Source: Demequina sp. TMPB413 (GTDB taxonomy: Bacteria > Actinomycetota > Actinomycetes > Actinomycetales > Demequinaceae). Taken from it: DNA of 64,000 nucleotides. Under the pieces are notes generated by a model. The model saw nothing but the letters and a program-made list of their open reading frames with translations. It was not told the DNA's origin and ran no database searches. This document shows positions 43,675-52,860 of the stretch, in pieces (within the stretch, counting starts at the first letter, position 1; each line of letters opens with the position of its first letter). Position numbers and translations under genes: made by a program. The DNA lies in assembly GCF_020447105.2 (NCBI RefSeq), contig NZ_CP096184.1:1860001-1924000 (forward strand), in the 5' to 3' direction.

Positions 43675-44331
43675 CTAGCCGGTGACGCGAACGTAGATCG
43701 GGTTGACCTGCCAGATGGGACGGAACTGAACAGTCTTGCCGGGTCGCGGTGAGTCGATCTGCAGGTTGGGTCCGGCGTAGATGCCCAGGTGACCAGGAGA
43801 CACGATGATGTCGCCAGGCAGCGGCGAACTGACGCGAGTCCCCACGTTGTAGTACGCGGCGGAAGTGCGGGGCAACGAGATGCCGAACTGTGCGTACACG
43901 TAACTCACAAAGCCCGAGCAGTCGAAGCCTTCGCTCGGCGAGGCTCCACCCAAGACGTACGGAATGCCGACGTACTTGGCCGTCTCGGCGATGATGGCCG
44001 AGCCGGCGATGGCCTGGGCAACGTCGGCGCTGTTGGCCACGGTGCGGGCCTGCGAGGTGGGAGCTGAACGCGTCACCACCACTGGCTTGGGGTTTGGCTT
44101 CACGTCGAGAGACGGGGTCTCCACCGTGAATCCGGCCTCAGAGTCGGCCGCTACAGGAGCGCCAATCTGCTCGACCTGGTCGACAAACTCGGCGCCTTGA
44201 CTGGCTACCGCGTCGACGTCGGGCGTCACCGGTGATTCACCGGCGATCGCGACGGCGACCGCTCCTGACAGTGGCACCACAATCAGCGCCACACCTGCAG
44301 AAACTGCCACCGCGCGCGTCTTGGCGCGCAT
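43675..44331 (-). CDS. NlpC/P60-family peptidoglycan hydrolase
   Basis: A 218-residue secreted endopeptidase. The signal peptide (VAVSAGVALIVVPLSGAVAV) is followed by a linker and an NlpC/P60 domain with Cys138 in FDCSGFV and His181 in SPGHLGIY. It probably cuts cell-wall stem peptides. ATG at 44331 has GAGGT about 10 nt upstream; the in-frame TTG five codons earlier is rejected. A leader of over 100 nt precedes it and could be structured. Confidence 0.9.
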   Translation of the reverse strand: MRAKTRAVAVSAGVALIVVPLSGAVAVAIAGESPVTPDVDAVASQGAEFVDQVEQIGAPVAADSEAGFTVETPSLDVKPNPKPVVVTRSAPTSQARTVANSADVAQAIAGSAIIAETAKYVGIPYVLGGASPSEGFDCSGFVSYVYAQFGISLPRTSAAYYNVGTRVSSPLPGDIIVSPGHLGIYAGPNLQIDSPRPGKTVQFRPIWQVNPIYVRVTG

Positions 44332-44467
44332 GTATCCGTACCTCAAATTCCCGTTCCCTTCGCGCTGTCAGCGCTTACAAGCTTGGAGCCCGGCCTCGTG
44401 CGCCACCCCCTGTGGCTGACCTTGGGTACCATACCCGGAGCAGTAGTTACCGCTCCTGTTGACTGAC
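44332..44467 (-). other. Upstream leader of the NlpC/P60 gene
   Basis: A 136-bp gap. On the minus strand it contains paired segments (CTCCGGGTATGGTACCC, and AGCGCTGACAGCGC). Cell-wall hydrolase genes in actinobacteria often carry ydaO (cyclic di-AMP) riboswitches, but the conserved ydaO blocks are not clear here, so I leave it unassigned. Confidence 0.25.
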
Positions 44468-45184
44468 CTACATTACCTGACCGCCAGCGTACCTGGCTTC
44501 GGGGCTAACGAACAGGTGACGCGCAACGTCCCCGGGAACCACCACCGATCCCTCTTCAGTGGAGAGCTCGGCATCCCCTTCATAGGACCGAAGTCCTATC
44601 GAAATACCAGGTAAAAGCCCAATCTCGGACGACGCTTGGAGGAAACCGGCAAGTGCTTGTGGGTTTTCACCAATTCTCACGAGCGTTGCGCGTGTCACGC
44701 CTGCGGCCAGCGCATCGGCCACGCTCAGAGGCTCGATTGCCTCCTTCTGCGGCTCGCCAGGGGCCACATCAAGCTCGTCAAGGCCGGGGATGAGATTGCC
44801 GTAGGGAGAGCGCTCCGGTCGCCCCAACATCTCCACCAAGCGGCGCTCGACGCGCTCGCTCATCACGTGCTCCCAGCGGCACGCCTCCTCATGAACGTGG
44901 CGCAAGTCCAGCCCGATGACGTCGGTGAGGAGTCGCTCGGCGAGGCGGTGCTTGCGCATCACCTTGGTAGCGCGGTCAACGCCCTCGGCGGTGAAGACGA
45001 GCGTGCGGTCCTCGCCGACGACCACAAGGCCGTCGCGCTCCATGCGTGCAATCGTCTGCGAAACCGTAGGTCCCGAGTGGCCAAGCTGCTCGGCGATGCG
45101 GGCCCTGAGGGGCGGCACCCCGTCCTCGATGAGTTCGTAGATGGTGCGCAAGTACATCTCGGTGGTGTCGATCAGATCCGTCAT
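44468..45184 (-). CDS. DtxR/MntR/IdeR-family metal-dependent repressor
   Basis: A 238-residue regulator. The N-terminal winged helix (TTEMYLRTIYELIEDG, RIAEQLGHSGPTVSQTIARM) is followed by the metal-binding and dimerisation domain (RLLTDVIGLDLRHVHEEACRWEHVMS) containing the His/Glu/Cys residues typical of the family, then a C-terminal SH3-like FeoA domain. It should sense Fe(II) or Mn(II); the metal is undecided. Its ATG overlaps the ugd stop (ATGA), an unusual partnership for an iron/manganese regulator. Confidence 0.9.
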   Translation of the reverse strand: MTDLIDTTEMYLRTIYELIEDGVPPLRARIAEQLGHSGPTVSQTIARMERDGLVVVGEDRTLVFTAEGVDRATKVMRKHRLAERLLTDVIGLDLRHVHEEACRWEHVMSERVERRLVEMLGRPERSPYGNLIPGLDELDVAPGEPQKEAIEPLSVADALAAGVTRATLVRIGENPQALAGFLQASSEIGLLPGISIGLRSYEGDAELSTEEGSVVVPGDVARHLFVSPEARYAGGQVM

Positions 45185-46512
45185 GCGGCGTGCCTTCCCA
45201 TGCCTCGGTAACGCCATCCTGCGGCCTTCCAGGCCTCCACGTCGAGGCAATTGCGCGCGTCGATCACGAGGTCGCCCCTGGCGTGGGAGCGAAGCACGGC
45301 GGGATCCGCCTGGCGGAACTCTTGCCACTCGGTCGAGACCACCACGAGGTCTGCGTCTTTGACCGCATCCATCATGGATCCTGCGAAGTGGAGCGTGGGC
45401 CACACCGCCTTCGCGTTGTCCATCGCCTGAGGGTCGTACACCCGAACATCGGCGCCCATCAAGTGCAGACGTCCTGCCACGTCGAGGGCAGGCGAGTCGC
45501 GCACGTCATCGCTGTCGGGTTTGAAGGCCGCGCCAAGCACCGCGATACTGCGCCCGGCTATCTTGCCGCCGAGTTCCCGCTCAGCGAGGTCGAGTACATG
45601 TTGCCTGCGCCGCAGGTTGACGGAGTCGACCTCCCGCAAGAACGCGAGCGCCTGGTCCACGCCGAGTTCTGCGGCCCTCGCCTGGAAGGCGCGGATGTCT
45701 TTCGGCAGGCATCCTCCTCCAAAGCCGAGGCCCGCCCCAAGGAACTTGCGGCCGATGCGTTCGTCGTGGCCGATCGCATCGGCGAGCTCCAACACGTCGG
45801 CGCCCGTTGCCTCGCATACCTCGGCAATCGCATTGATGAAGGAGATCTTGGTGGCTAGGAAGGCGTTCGCGCTGACCTTGACGAGTTCCGCCGTGGGCAG
45901 GTCCGTCACCAAGAAGGGAGTGCCGCGCCCGATGATGTCTGCGTAGACCTCGCGCGTGACCGCCTCGATGCGCCCCGGCCTGTCCTTGTCAATGCCGAGC
46001 ACTTGGCGATCCGGGCGCAGTGTGTCCTCGACAGCGTGACCCTCACGCAGAAACTCGGGATTCCAACCGAGTTCAGCACCGTCACCCACTGGGGCGAGTT
46101 CGCGTACGCGCGCCGCCAGCCTCGCTGCGGTGCCTACCGGCACCGTCGACTTGCCCAGAATCACCGTGGGGCGCTCGAGCATCGGCGCGAGCGTCTCAAT
46201 CACCGCGTCAACGAACGTCATGTCCGCTGCATACTCGCCGCGCTTCTGGGGGGTGCCCACGCCAATGAAGTGAACGTCGGCGTCGGCCGCCTGCGCAGCA
46301 TCAGTGGTGAAGCGCAAGCGTCCCGTCGCCACGTGCTTGGAAATCAGGTCAGGAAGCCCCGGTTCGTAGAACGGCACCTCGCCGCGAGAGAGTCGAGCCA
46401 CCTTCGCGGCGTCAACGTCGACACCCACCACGTCGTGCCCCAGCTCGGCCATTCCTGCGGCGTGGGTCGCGCCCAGGTATCCCGTTCCGAATACGGAAAC
46501 GCGCATCGTCAT
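45181..46512 (-). CDS. ugd: UDP-glucose 6-dehydrogenase
   Basis: A 443-residue enzyme making UDP-glucuronate with two NAD+. The N-terminal Rossmann segment VSVFGTGYLGATHAAGMA is followed by the catalytic Cys in GGGCLPKDIRAF and the C-terminal domain with VLGAAFKPDSDDVRDSPAL. Product feeds glycan or exopolysaccharide synthesis. It starts 9 nt after manA, and TAGTCT lies 6 nt before its ATG, so it may also have its own leaderless promoter. Followed by the coupled DtxR-type gene. Confidence 0.95.
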   Translation of the reverse strand: MTMRVSVFGTGYLGATHAAGMAELGHDVVGVDVDAAKVARLSRGEVPFYEPGLPDLISKHVATGRLRFTTDAAQAADADVHFIGVGTPQKRGEYAADMTFVDAVIETLAPMLERPTVILGKSTVPVGTAARLAARVRELAPVGDGAELGWNPEFLREGHAVEDTLRPDRQVLGIDKDRPGRIEAVTREVYADIIGRGTPFLVTDLPTAELVKVSANAFLATKISFINAIAEVCEATGADVLELADAIGHDERIGRKFLGAGLGFGGGCLPKDIRAFQARAAELGVDQALAFLREVDSVNLRRRQHVLDLAERELGGKIAGRSIAVLGAAFKPDSDDVRDSPALDVAGRLHLMGADVRVYDPQAMDNAKAVWPTLHFAGSMMDAVKDADLVVVSTEWQEFRQADPAVLRSHARGDLVIDARNCLDVEAWKAAGWRYRGMGRHAA

Positions 46513-46518
46513 GTCGCC

Positions 46519-46524
46519 AGACTA
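46519..46524 (-). promoter_or_regulatory. Leaderless -10 box of ugd, sharing the manA stop codon
   Basis: TAGTCT, 6 nt, ATG. The TAG is the stop codon of manA. Confidence 0.55.
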
Positions 46525-47667
46525 GCGGCGAGTGTGCGGCGCGGAAGCGATCGCCGTCAGGCCCTTCGAGGTGACCGTGACGGGGCCAGCACAATCCCGC
46601 ACGAACACGGCATGCCCTCTAGGCAACACACGCCGGTGATCGCGGGTCGACACCTCACAGTCGCCGCCAAGTGCCAGCACAATCCGCGGCCCGCGGGCAA
46701 TCACAGCCGTCCCGCCCTCCACGATGTCAAGGCTGAACTCTTCTGCCGCCGTCGAGAAGTGCCGCACCGCACCGTCGCTCACCACCGACGGCCGCACAGG
46801 GTCAGAGTGCTCAAGCCGGGCGAGCTTGCGCAGGAGTTCCGTGTTGACCGGCTTCGAGGTCAGCCCAGCCCTGACGACGTTGTCAGAGTTGGCCATGATC
46901 TCCAGCCCCATTCCCCCCAGGTAGCAATGCACGACGCCGGCAGGAGTGAAGAGTGCATCCCCAGGGCCAAGGGACACGGCATTCATGGCGAGCGCTACCA
47001 GCACCCCCGGGTCATCGGGATATGTGAGAGCCGCGAGGCGGGCGGCGCCGAGCGATCCCGCCGCGCCTTCAGGCAGAGATGCGAGCGCCTCCACCGTGTC
47101 GAGATGTCCGCCGTCGAGCGCTGCCGTCACATATCCCGCGACCGCGCCGTCATCGAGCGCCTCCATCAAGGCGCCGGCACCGTCACCACCAAGCGACTCC
47201 AGATCGTGACGCAACGCCTCAGGCTCGCGGAACCCCACGAGCACGTCCATGGGAGTCATCGCGACAAGCAGTTCCGGTTTGTGGGAGGCATCCTTAAACG
47301 TGCGCGCCTTGTCGTCGAGAGCCACCCCCCGGGCCTGCTCGGCCGCAAATCCCTCGTGCGCCGCTGACGCCGTCGGATGCACCTGGATCGACAGTGGCCT
47401 CGCGATCGACAGCACCTTCAGGAGGTACGGTAGGCGTCCATAGCCTTCCGCGACCTCACGTCCGAGCGCCGCGACCGGATCTTGAGCGATCACAGTGTCG
47501 AGGGGCCCGTCGTCGGTGCCAGAAGGCAACAACGGGTGCGCTCCCCACCACGCCTCCGCGAAGGGCCCACCGTCGGCGGCAATCCCCAGGAGCTCTGGGA
47601 TGCCACCTGGCGCCCCCCAGTCGAATCGTTGGACTGCCGGCGTCAGAGCGATCACGCACGCCATCAT
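46522..47667 (-). CDS. manA: Mannose-6-phosphate isomerase
   Basis: A type I phosphomannose isomerase, about 381 residues, interconverting fructose-6-P and mannose-6-P. It contains LLKVLSIARPLSIQVHP (zinc-binding and active site), HKPELLVAM, and the C-terminal half with GGMGLEIMANSDNVVRAGLT. The exact start is uncertain (two ATG codons and a GTG within 12 nt). Supplies mannose-6-P for GDP-mannose and feeds the same sugar-nucleotide economy as ugd. Divergent from serC. Confidence 0.93.
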   Translation of the reverse strand: MMACVIALTPAVQRFDWGAPGGIPELLGIAADGGPFAEAWWGAHPLLPSGTDDGPLDTVIAQDPVAALGREVAEGYGRLPYLLKVLSIARPLSIQVHPTASAAHEGFAAEQARGVALDDKARTFKDASHKPELLVAMTPMDVLVGFREPEALRHDLESLGGDGAGALMEALDDGAVAGYVTAALDGGHLDTVEALASLPEGAAGSLGAARLAALTYPDDPGVLVALAMNAVSLGPGDALFTPAGVVHCYLGGMGLEIMANSDNVVRAGLTSKPVNTELLRKLARLEHSDPVRPSVVSDGAVRHFSTAAEEFSLDIVEGGTAVIARGPRIVLALGGDCEVSTRDHRRVLPRGHAVFVRDCAGPVTVTSKGLTAIASAPHTRR

Positions 47668-47684
47668 GCCACCGACACCCCTAC

Positions 47685-47690
47685 TACTCT
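47685..47690 (+). promoter_or_regulatory. Leaderless -10 box of serC
   Basis: TACTCT followed by 6 nt and the ATG at 47697, with no ribosome site. Confidence 0.6.
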
Positions 47691-47696
47691 GTGCAC

Positions 47697-48815
47697 ATGA
47701 GCAGCCACGTCACGATCCCATCCCACTTGTTGCCCCGCGACGGACGCTTCGGATCCGGTCCGTCGAAGGTGCGTGCCGCTCAAGTCCAGGCGATCGTCGA
47801 CGCAAACCCCAGTGTGCTGGGAACGTCCCACCGGCAGGCGCCCGTCCGTGGCCTCGTGGGCGATGTGAGGCGCATGCTCTCCGAGTTGTACGCCCTGCCA
47901 GAAGGCTACGAGGTGCTGCTCTCGAACGGCGGCTCCACGTTTGTGTGGGATGCGGCGGCCTTCTGCCTCATCTCCGACAAGGCGCAGCTGGCGGCGTTCG
48001 GTGAGTTCGGCGCGAAGTTCGCGGCGTCCGTCGCCGCCGCGCCACATCTGGCCGAGCCGACGGTGGTACGGGCCGTCCCCGGATCGATCGCCACCGCCGC
48101 CCGGGAGGCAGGCATCGACACCTACGCGTGGCCCCACAACGAGACCTCGACCGGCGCCACGGCCCCGGTGCGCCGTGTCGAGGGAACCGCCGACGCGCTC
48201 ATGGTGGTCGACGGGACGTCAGCGGCCGGCGCGATCGAGTTGGACCCCACGCAGGTGGACTTCTATTACTTCGCGCCCCAGAAGTCGTTTGCGTCCGACG
48301 GCGGCCTCTGGTTCGCGCTCGCCTCGCCTGCCGCGATCGCCAGAATCGCTGAGATCGCGGCGAGCGGACGGTACATCCCGCCCTCGCTGTCACTCGCCGA
48401 CGTGGTGACCAACTCGCGTGCAGAACAAACACTCAACACCCCCGCCATCAGCACACTGCTGATGATGCGCGCCCAACTCGAGTGGATGCTCGAACAAGGA
48501 GGCCTGGCCGCCATGGCCGCCAGGTCCCGTGCGTCGTCCACCGCGATCTACGAATGGGCCGACGCTCGCGACTTCGCGTCGCCGTTCGTCGCCGACCCCG
48601 CCCACCGCTCGCCGGTGGTCGCGACCGTCGATCTTGTGGACGAGGTGAACTCGGGCGAACTCCAAGCGGTCCTGCGAGCACACGGCATCGTCGACGTTTT
48701 CCCCTACCGCAAGCTGGGCCGCAACCAACTGCGCATTGGCGTGTTCCCCGCCGTGGACACCGCCGACGTAGAAGCGCTCCTCACCTGCATCGACTGGGTT
48801 GTCGCGAAGGGATGA
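47697..48815 (+). CDS. serC: Phosphoserine aminotransferase (mycobacterial type)
   Basis: A 372-residue class V PLP aminotransferase of serine biosynthesis (3-phosphohydroxypyruvate to phosphoserine). Contains GSGPSKVR and GTSHRQAPV at the N-terminus, DGTSAAGAIE, and the PLP lysine Lys196 in FAPQKSFASDGG. Belongs to the actinobacterial branch that differs from E. coli SerC. Leaderless start. The CAP-domain gene overlaps its stop by 4 nt. Confidence 0.93.
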   Translation: MSSHVTIPSHLLPRDGRFGSGPSKVRAAQVQAIVDANPSVLGTSHRQAPVRGLVGDVRRMLSELYALPEGYEVLLSNGGSTFVWDAAAFCLISDKAQLAAFGEFGAKFAASVAAAPHLAEPTVVRAVPGSIATAAREAGIDTYAWPHNETSTGATAPVRRVEGTADALMVVDGTSAAGAIELDPTQVDFYYFAPQKSFASDGGLWFALASPAAIARIAEIAASGRYIPPSLSLADVVTNSRAEQTLNTPAISTLLMMRAQLEWMLEQGGLAAMAARSRASSTAIYEWADARDFASPFVADPAHRSPVVATVDLVDEVNSGELQAVLRAHGIVDVFPYRKLGRNQLRIGVFPAVDTADVEALLTCIDWVVAKG

Positions 48816-49552
48816 CCACGCCGCGTGCCCACCACGCCCCCTCGCGGTGGCGCACGTGGGCCGCGCCTGCAGCGCTCGCGATCATGGTGACCGCAGCTGC
48901 GGTCACGATCGCGCTCGCAGCGCTTCCCTCACACGACGACGCCACGCACGATGCTGAGGCTCCCGAGCATGCTCCCGCAGCCGCGGCGTCGATACCTCCG
49001 CTCGCCGCACCCGCAGCAACGGCCAGCCCCGAGCCCTACGTCTCGCCCATCGAGGTGGTGCTGCCACCCCCACCGACTCCGCCACCGGCGCAAGGCAGAA
49101 ACTCTGCCGGTCAACGCATCGAGGCCGCCGCGAGCGCGGGAGTCACCACGCCCGCCGCGTGGTGCGAGGGCAACTACGGTGCCACCGCGTCGGCGTCCAG
49201 CGTGAGCGGGCTGCTCCAGGCCGCCAACGCCGAGCGTGCCCGCTGGGGACTCAGCGCACTGTCGTGGAACTCATCGCTCGCGTCGAGCGCCGTCACCTGG
49301 TCCGAGTCGCAAGCCGCCTCTGGAACCCTCTCCCATGGCATGGCGCCCAGCCCCGGCGGCCAGAACGTCGCGTACCGGTACTCCTCCGCAGGGCAGTCGG
49401 AGGCCGCCGCGGCAGCATGGGCGCACCCTGCCTGGATGGCATCGAGCGGTCACTGCAAGAACATCCTGAACGCATCGTGGAGCACCATGGGTGCGGGGGC
49501 GGCGTCCGTTGACGGCGGAAATACCTGGTATTTGACCGCAAACTTCCAATAG
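48812..49552 (+). CDS. CAP-superfamily (SCP/PR1-like) secreted protein
   Basis: A 246-residue protein. The N-terminal membrane segment (APAALAIMVTAAAVTIALAAL) is followed by a Pro/Ala-rich linker and a CAP domain (residues about 130-246): LLQAANAERARWGLSALSW, SHGMAPSPGGQNVAY and SSGHCKNILNASWSTMGAG. CAP proteins are extracellular; bacterial ones have unclear function. ATG overlaps the serC stop (ATGA). Confidence 0.88.
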   Translation: MTTPRAHHAPSRWRTWAAPAALAIMVTAAAVTIALAALPSHDDATHDAEAPEHAPAAAASIPPLAAPAATASPEPYVSPIEVVLPPPPTPPPAQGRNSAGQRIEAAASAGVTTPAAWCEGNYGATASASSVSGLLQAANAERARWGLSALSWNSSLASSAVTWSESQAASGTLSHGMAPSPGGQNVAYRYSSAGQSEAAAAAWAHPAWMASSGHCKNILNASWSTMGAGAASVDGGNTWYLTANFQ

Positions 49553-49563
49553 CGGCCGCGGTG

Positions 49564-50733
49564 CTATGCCCTCGAGGAATGGGGCAACTGCCACCGTGGC
49601 GTGAAGCGGTGCAGCACCCCCACCGTGGCAGCCCCCACCCCACCCACGGCGAAGAACCCCAACGGCAACGCGATCGCCGCACCCGCCGCGACGATCACCG
49701 GCCCCAAGAGCCCGCCTGCGTCCTGCAGAATCGACCACGCCCCCAGAAACACCGCCTTGCCTTGCTCCGGCGCGGCGTCGGCTCCCAACGTCATCACCAC
49801 TCCCGAGCCCCACCCGTGACCCAGGCCGATCAGCAGTGCGACGACCCCCACCTGCCATGGCGTCGAGGTTGCAGGCAAGAGAGAAGCCCCCACGGCCAAC
49901 GCGATCGCTGATGGCACCGCAGTCCACACCCTGCCGAAACGGTCCATCACATAGCCAGCGGGGATGAACATCGCCATATCGATGGCGGTGGCCACGCCAA
50001 AGACCAACGAGGCGCCAGAGTCGCTCATGCCAATATGCGCCGCCCACAACGGGATGACCACCACCCGCGCCTGGCGCAGCGCGCCCATCAACAGCACCCC
50101 CACACCCAGGGTGGTCAACACGCGCATCTGGGGCTTCAGCACCTCCCCCACGCGCACGCGCTGGCGTTGCGCCCGCGGCACGGAGAGGTGGCGCGGCGCG
50201 GTGAACACCAGTGTGCCGATGCCCAGGACCACCATGGCGGCGGCAAAGAGGTACGTCGCTGGCAGCCCCCACGCGTGAATGATCGCGGCGCCGGCGAACG
50301 GGCCCACAAAATTGCCGATGCGCCACGTCCCGGCGAGAGTCGTGAGGCTGCGCCCACGAGTGGCGAGCGGCGCCACAGCGTCGACGTGGGCTTGGCGCGC
50401 GACGTGGACGCCTCCGTGGCCTACACCGATAACGGCCACGCCCACCGCCAGGACTGCGATCTGGCCAGCGCTGGCGCATACTGCCGCACCGGCGGCGAGC
50501 ACACCGTAGGTGCCGAAAGTGGCCGGGATGGGGCCCCACCGAGTGGACGCCCACCCGCCAAGCGCTGAGCCCGCCATGCGTCCGGCTGAATACACCGCGA
50601 CCGCGATGGACGCGACTGCGGCTGGCTCGCCGAGTGATAGCGCCGACAAGGCAAAGATGGGAAGCGTGGCGCCGATGCCGATCTCGGCGAGCAACGTGGG
50701 GAGGTACATCGACAGCGCGAGTACCCGCACCAC
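49564..50733 (-). CDS. MFS transporter
   Basis: About 389 residues and 12 predicted membrane helices of the major facilitator fold (motif-A-like GGWASTRWGPIPATFG; second-half YVMDRFGRVWTA). It starts with two adjacent GTG codons after AGGGGA. Last gene of the csp-DUF3027-MFS unit, 22 nt downstream. Substrate unknown; efflux is a guess from family. Confidence 0.85.
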   Translation of the reverse strand: MVRVLALSMYLPTLLAEIGIGATLPIFALSALSLGEPAAVASIAVAVYSAGRMAGSALGGWASTRWGPIPATFGTYGVLAAGAAVCASAGQIAVLAVGVAVIGVGHGGVHVARQAHVDAVAPLATRGRSLTTLAGTWRIGNFVGPFAGAAIIHAWGLPATYLFAAAMVVLGIGTLVFTAPRHLSVPRAQRQRVRVGEVLKPQMRVLTTLGVGVLLMGALRQARVVVIPLWAAHIGMSDSGASLVFGVATAIDMAMFIPAGYVMDRFGRVWTAVPSAIALAVGASLLPATSTPWQVGVVALLIGLGHGWGSGVVMTLGADAAPEQGKAVFLGAWSILQDAGGLLGPVIVAAGAAIALPLGFFAVGGVGAATVGVLHRFTPRWQLPHSSRA

Positions 50734-50755
50734 TCCCCTGGCGGGCTGCTCGTTG

Positions 50756-51664
50756 CTACTCAGCGGGCGCCTCCGGCGCCTTCTCTTGCTCCGCGTCGTC
50801 CGGCGTGGTGTCGTGATCGACTGGGCTCTCGGTCGGGGCGTCAGGCGCCACCTCGGTTTCAGGCGCCACCTCAGTCTCAGCCGTCGGCTCGACTTCGGTC
50901 TCAGGCGCTGGCTCTGGCTCGGGCTCCTGCGTCGTCAAGTCAAGCGCATCCATGGCGCCGGAGTCGATGACAGGATCCGCTGAGGGCCACTCGGAGGCGC
51001 GACGCTCGGCGTCCGTCTGAGAATGCGCGCCACAACCGTGATCCATGCTGACCACTCGGCCGTCGGAAGGCGACCACTCATTGGCACACACGCCGAACAT
51101 CGTGCGCATCGATCCCGCCACTGGGAGCAGGAAGGCGCAGGTCGCACATTGTGCGCCTGCCGCGACGGCCGATGCCGCCGTGGGCCCATGCGAGCCCCGA
51201 TACCAGCGCTGGGCAGTTGCTTCGCGCGCCTCGGGGGCGAGCACACGTTCACGACCAAGCCCGAACTCAAAGTTCGCGATCTCGTCGCGGTCCTCGTCAC
51301 CCGTCTCGGTGTAACCGGGGATCAGACGCGGGTCCTCAGCCTGGAAGGGAAGGATCATTCCCGGCTCGAGGTCGCCCGGCTGGACGCGCTCGGACCACGG
51401 CACCCAGGTGGGAGCGAGCAACGCTTCGCTTCCGGGCAACAGCGCCGACTCGCATACCGTCACGACATCGTCCACGACCGCGAGATCAACGGTCCACTCC
51501 CAGCCCCTGTAACCGGGCAGCTGGCACGCGAATCGTACGGTCACCAGACCGTCGGCCCCTGGCTCGCTTCCGAGGAGTTGGCCTACCGGCGACTCATCAC
51601 CAGCAGTCTCGATGACTGCCGTACGCGCGGCATCCGCGATCCTGTCCTCGACTGCGAGTGACAT
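50756..51664 (-). CDS. DUF3027 family protein
   Basis: A 302-residue member of the actinobacterial DUF3027 family: WEWTVDLAVVDDVVTVCESALLP... then WVPWSERVQPGDLEPGMILP, and a Cys pair block QCATCAFLLPVAGSMRTMFGVCANEWSPSDG that may bind metal. The C-terminal 70 residues are a Glu/Pro/Thr-rich disordered tail. Starts within the csp stop (TGATG). Function unknown; conserved linkage with a cold-shock protein. Confidence 0.88.
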   Translation of the reverse strand: MSLAVEDRIADAARTAVIETAGDESPVGQLLGSEPGADGLVTVRFACQLPGYRGWEWTVDLAVVDDVVTVCESALLPGSEALLAPTWVPWSERVQPGDLEPGMILPFQAEDPRLIPGYTETGDEDRDEIANFEFGLGRERVLAPEAREATAQRWYRGSHGPTAASAVAAGAQCATCAFLLPVAGSMRTMFGVCANEWSPSDGRVVSMDHGCGAHSQTDAERRASEWPSADPVIDSGAMDALDLTTQEPEPEPAPETEVEPTAETEVAPETEVAPDAPTESPVDHDTTPDDAEQEKAPEAPAE

Positions 51665-52047
51665 CAGGCTTCCAGTTGCTCGGCCACGGCACGCAACACT
51701 GAGGCAACCTGCTTGCCCTTCGCCGCCTCGGGGTAGCGACCCTTGCGCAGCGAGTTGGAGACCCCGTCGAGCATCTTGATGAGGTCTTCGACAATGATCG
51801 TCATATCGTCAGCGGGCTTGCGTTGGGCCTGAGCCACCGAAGGCGCCTGCTCCGCGATGATCACGCTCATGGCAGATGGTCCGCGCCTGCCGTCGACGAC
51901 GGAGTACTCCACCTTGGTGCCCTGGCGGGGCGAGGACACACCTTCGGGAAGCGCCGAGGCGTGCAGAAACACCTCATCGCCCTCTTCGCTGGCGATGAAG
52001 CCGAAACCCTTGTCGGCGTCAAACCACTTCACTCGTCCGCTTGGCAC
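51664..52047 (-). CDS. Cold-shock domain protein with C-terminal extension
   Basis: A 127-residue protein. The N-terminal CSD (GRVKWFDADKGFGFIASEEG, DEVFLHASAL) carries the RNP1 and RNP2 motifs of single-stranded nucleic-acid binding, followed by a 60-residue helical extension. GTG at 52047 has AGAGGT upstream; an ATG 10 codons earlier is rejected. Divergent from the response regulator gene and overlapping DUF3027 by one nucleotide. Confidence 0.9.
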   Translation of the reverse strand: MPSGRVKWFDADKGFGFIASEEGDEVFLHASALPEGVSSPRQGTKVEYSVVDGRRGPSAMSVIIAEQAPSVAQAQRKPADDMTIIVEDLIKMLDGVSNSLRKGRYPEAAKGKQVASVLRAVAEQLEA

Positions 52048-52164
52048 GTGCACCTCTCTCACACGATGCAGTCGCATCGGGTGACTCCAAGTCTACAAGG
52101 GCGACGGCGCGCGCACGGGCGTGCTTCTCAGGGTTCTCCCAGCGTTGAGCGCCACACTAGAGGC

Positions 52165-52860
52165 ATGACCCAGCAGCGCGCTCGCATCCTGGTGGTCGAC
52201 GACGAGCCAGACCTGCGCGACCTCCTTGCCACGTCGCTGACCTTCGCGGGGTACGAGACCGTGGCCGTCGCGTCGGGAAGAGCTGCCCTCGATCACCTCC
52301 TGCATACCACCGCAGACTTGGTCGTCATGGACGTGATGATGCCCGCGATGGACGGCTTCACCACGGTGCGAAAACTGCGAGCCAGGGGCGACGATGTCCC
52401 TGTCCTGTTCCTCACGGCGCGCGACGCGCAAGAAGATGCCCTCACAGGCTTCACTGTCGGCGCCGACGACTATGTCACCAAGCCCTTTTCGCTCGCCGAG
52501 GTCGCGGCAAGGATCGAGGCGATCTTGCGCCGCGCACGGCCAACCGTCGACGATACGTCGGTGCTGAGCGTCGGCGATCTTGTCCTCGACGAGGACGCAC
52601 ACGAGGCGACAAGAGCTGGCACTCCGCTCGATCTCACGCCCACCGAGTTCGCGCTGCTGCGGTACCTCATGGCACACCGCGGGACGGTCCTCAGCAAGGC
52701 TCGGATTCTGGAGGAGGTATGGGGCTACGGAGGGAACTCTGACGGCGCGATCGTCGAAACCTATGTGTCGTACTTGCGCCGCAAGGTTGACACCCCTTTC
52801 GACGTGCCTCTGTTACATACCAAGCGCGGCGTCGGCTACGTGTTGAAGGCCCCTTCATGA
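52165..52860 (+). CDS. OmpR-family response regulator (MprA/TrcR-like)
   Basis: A 231-residue regulator. Receiver domain with VVDDEPDLRDLL, phosphoacceptor Asp56 in VVMDVMMP and Lys in VTKPFSL, followed by a winged-helix DNA-binding domain (TPTEFALLRYLMAHRG, VETYVSYLRRKVD, LLHTKRGVGYVL). Partner kinase overlaps by 4 nt. A CACACT hexamer 6 nt before the ATG may be a weak leaderless promoter. Confidence 0.93.
   Translation: MTQQRARILVVDDEPDLRDLLATSLTFAGYETVAVASGRAALDHLLHTTADLVVMDVMMPAMDGFTTVRKLRARGDDVPVLFLTARDAQEDALTGFTVGADDYVTKPFSLAEVAARIEAILRRARPTVDDTSVLSVGDLVLDEDAHEATRAGTPLDLTPTEFALLRYLMAHRGTVLSKARILEEVWGYGGNSDGAIVETYVSYLRRKVDTPFDVPLLHTKRGVGYVLKAPS

Noticed and set aside
44332..44467. ydaO (cyclic di-AMP) riboswitch before the NlpC/P60 gene
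   Set aside because: Expected from family context, but I could not match its conserved blocks by eye. A covariance-model search with RF00379 would settle it.
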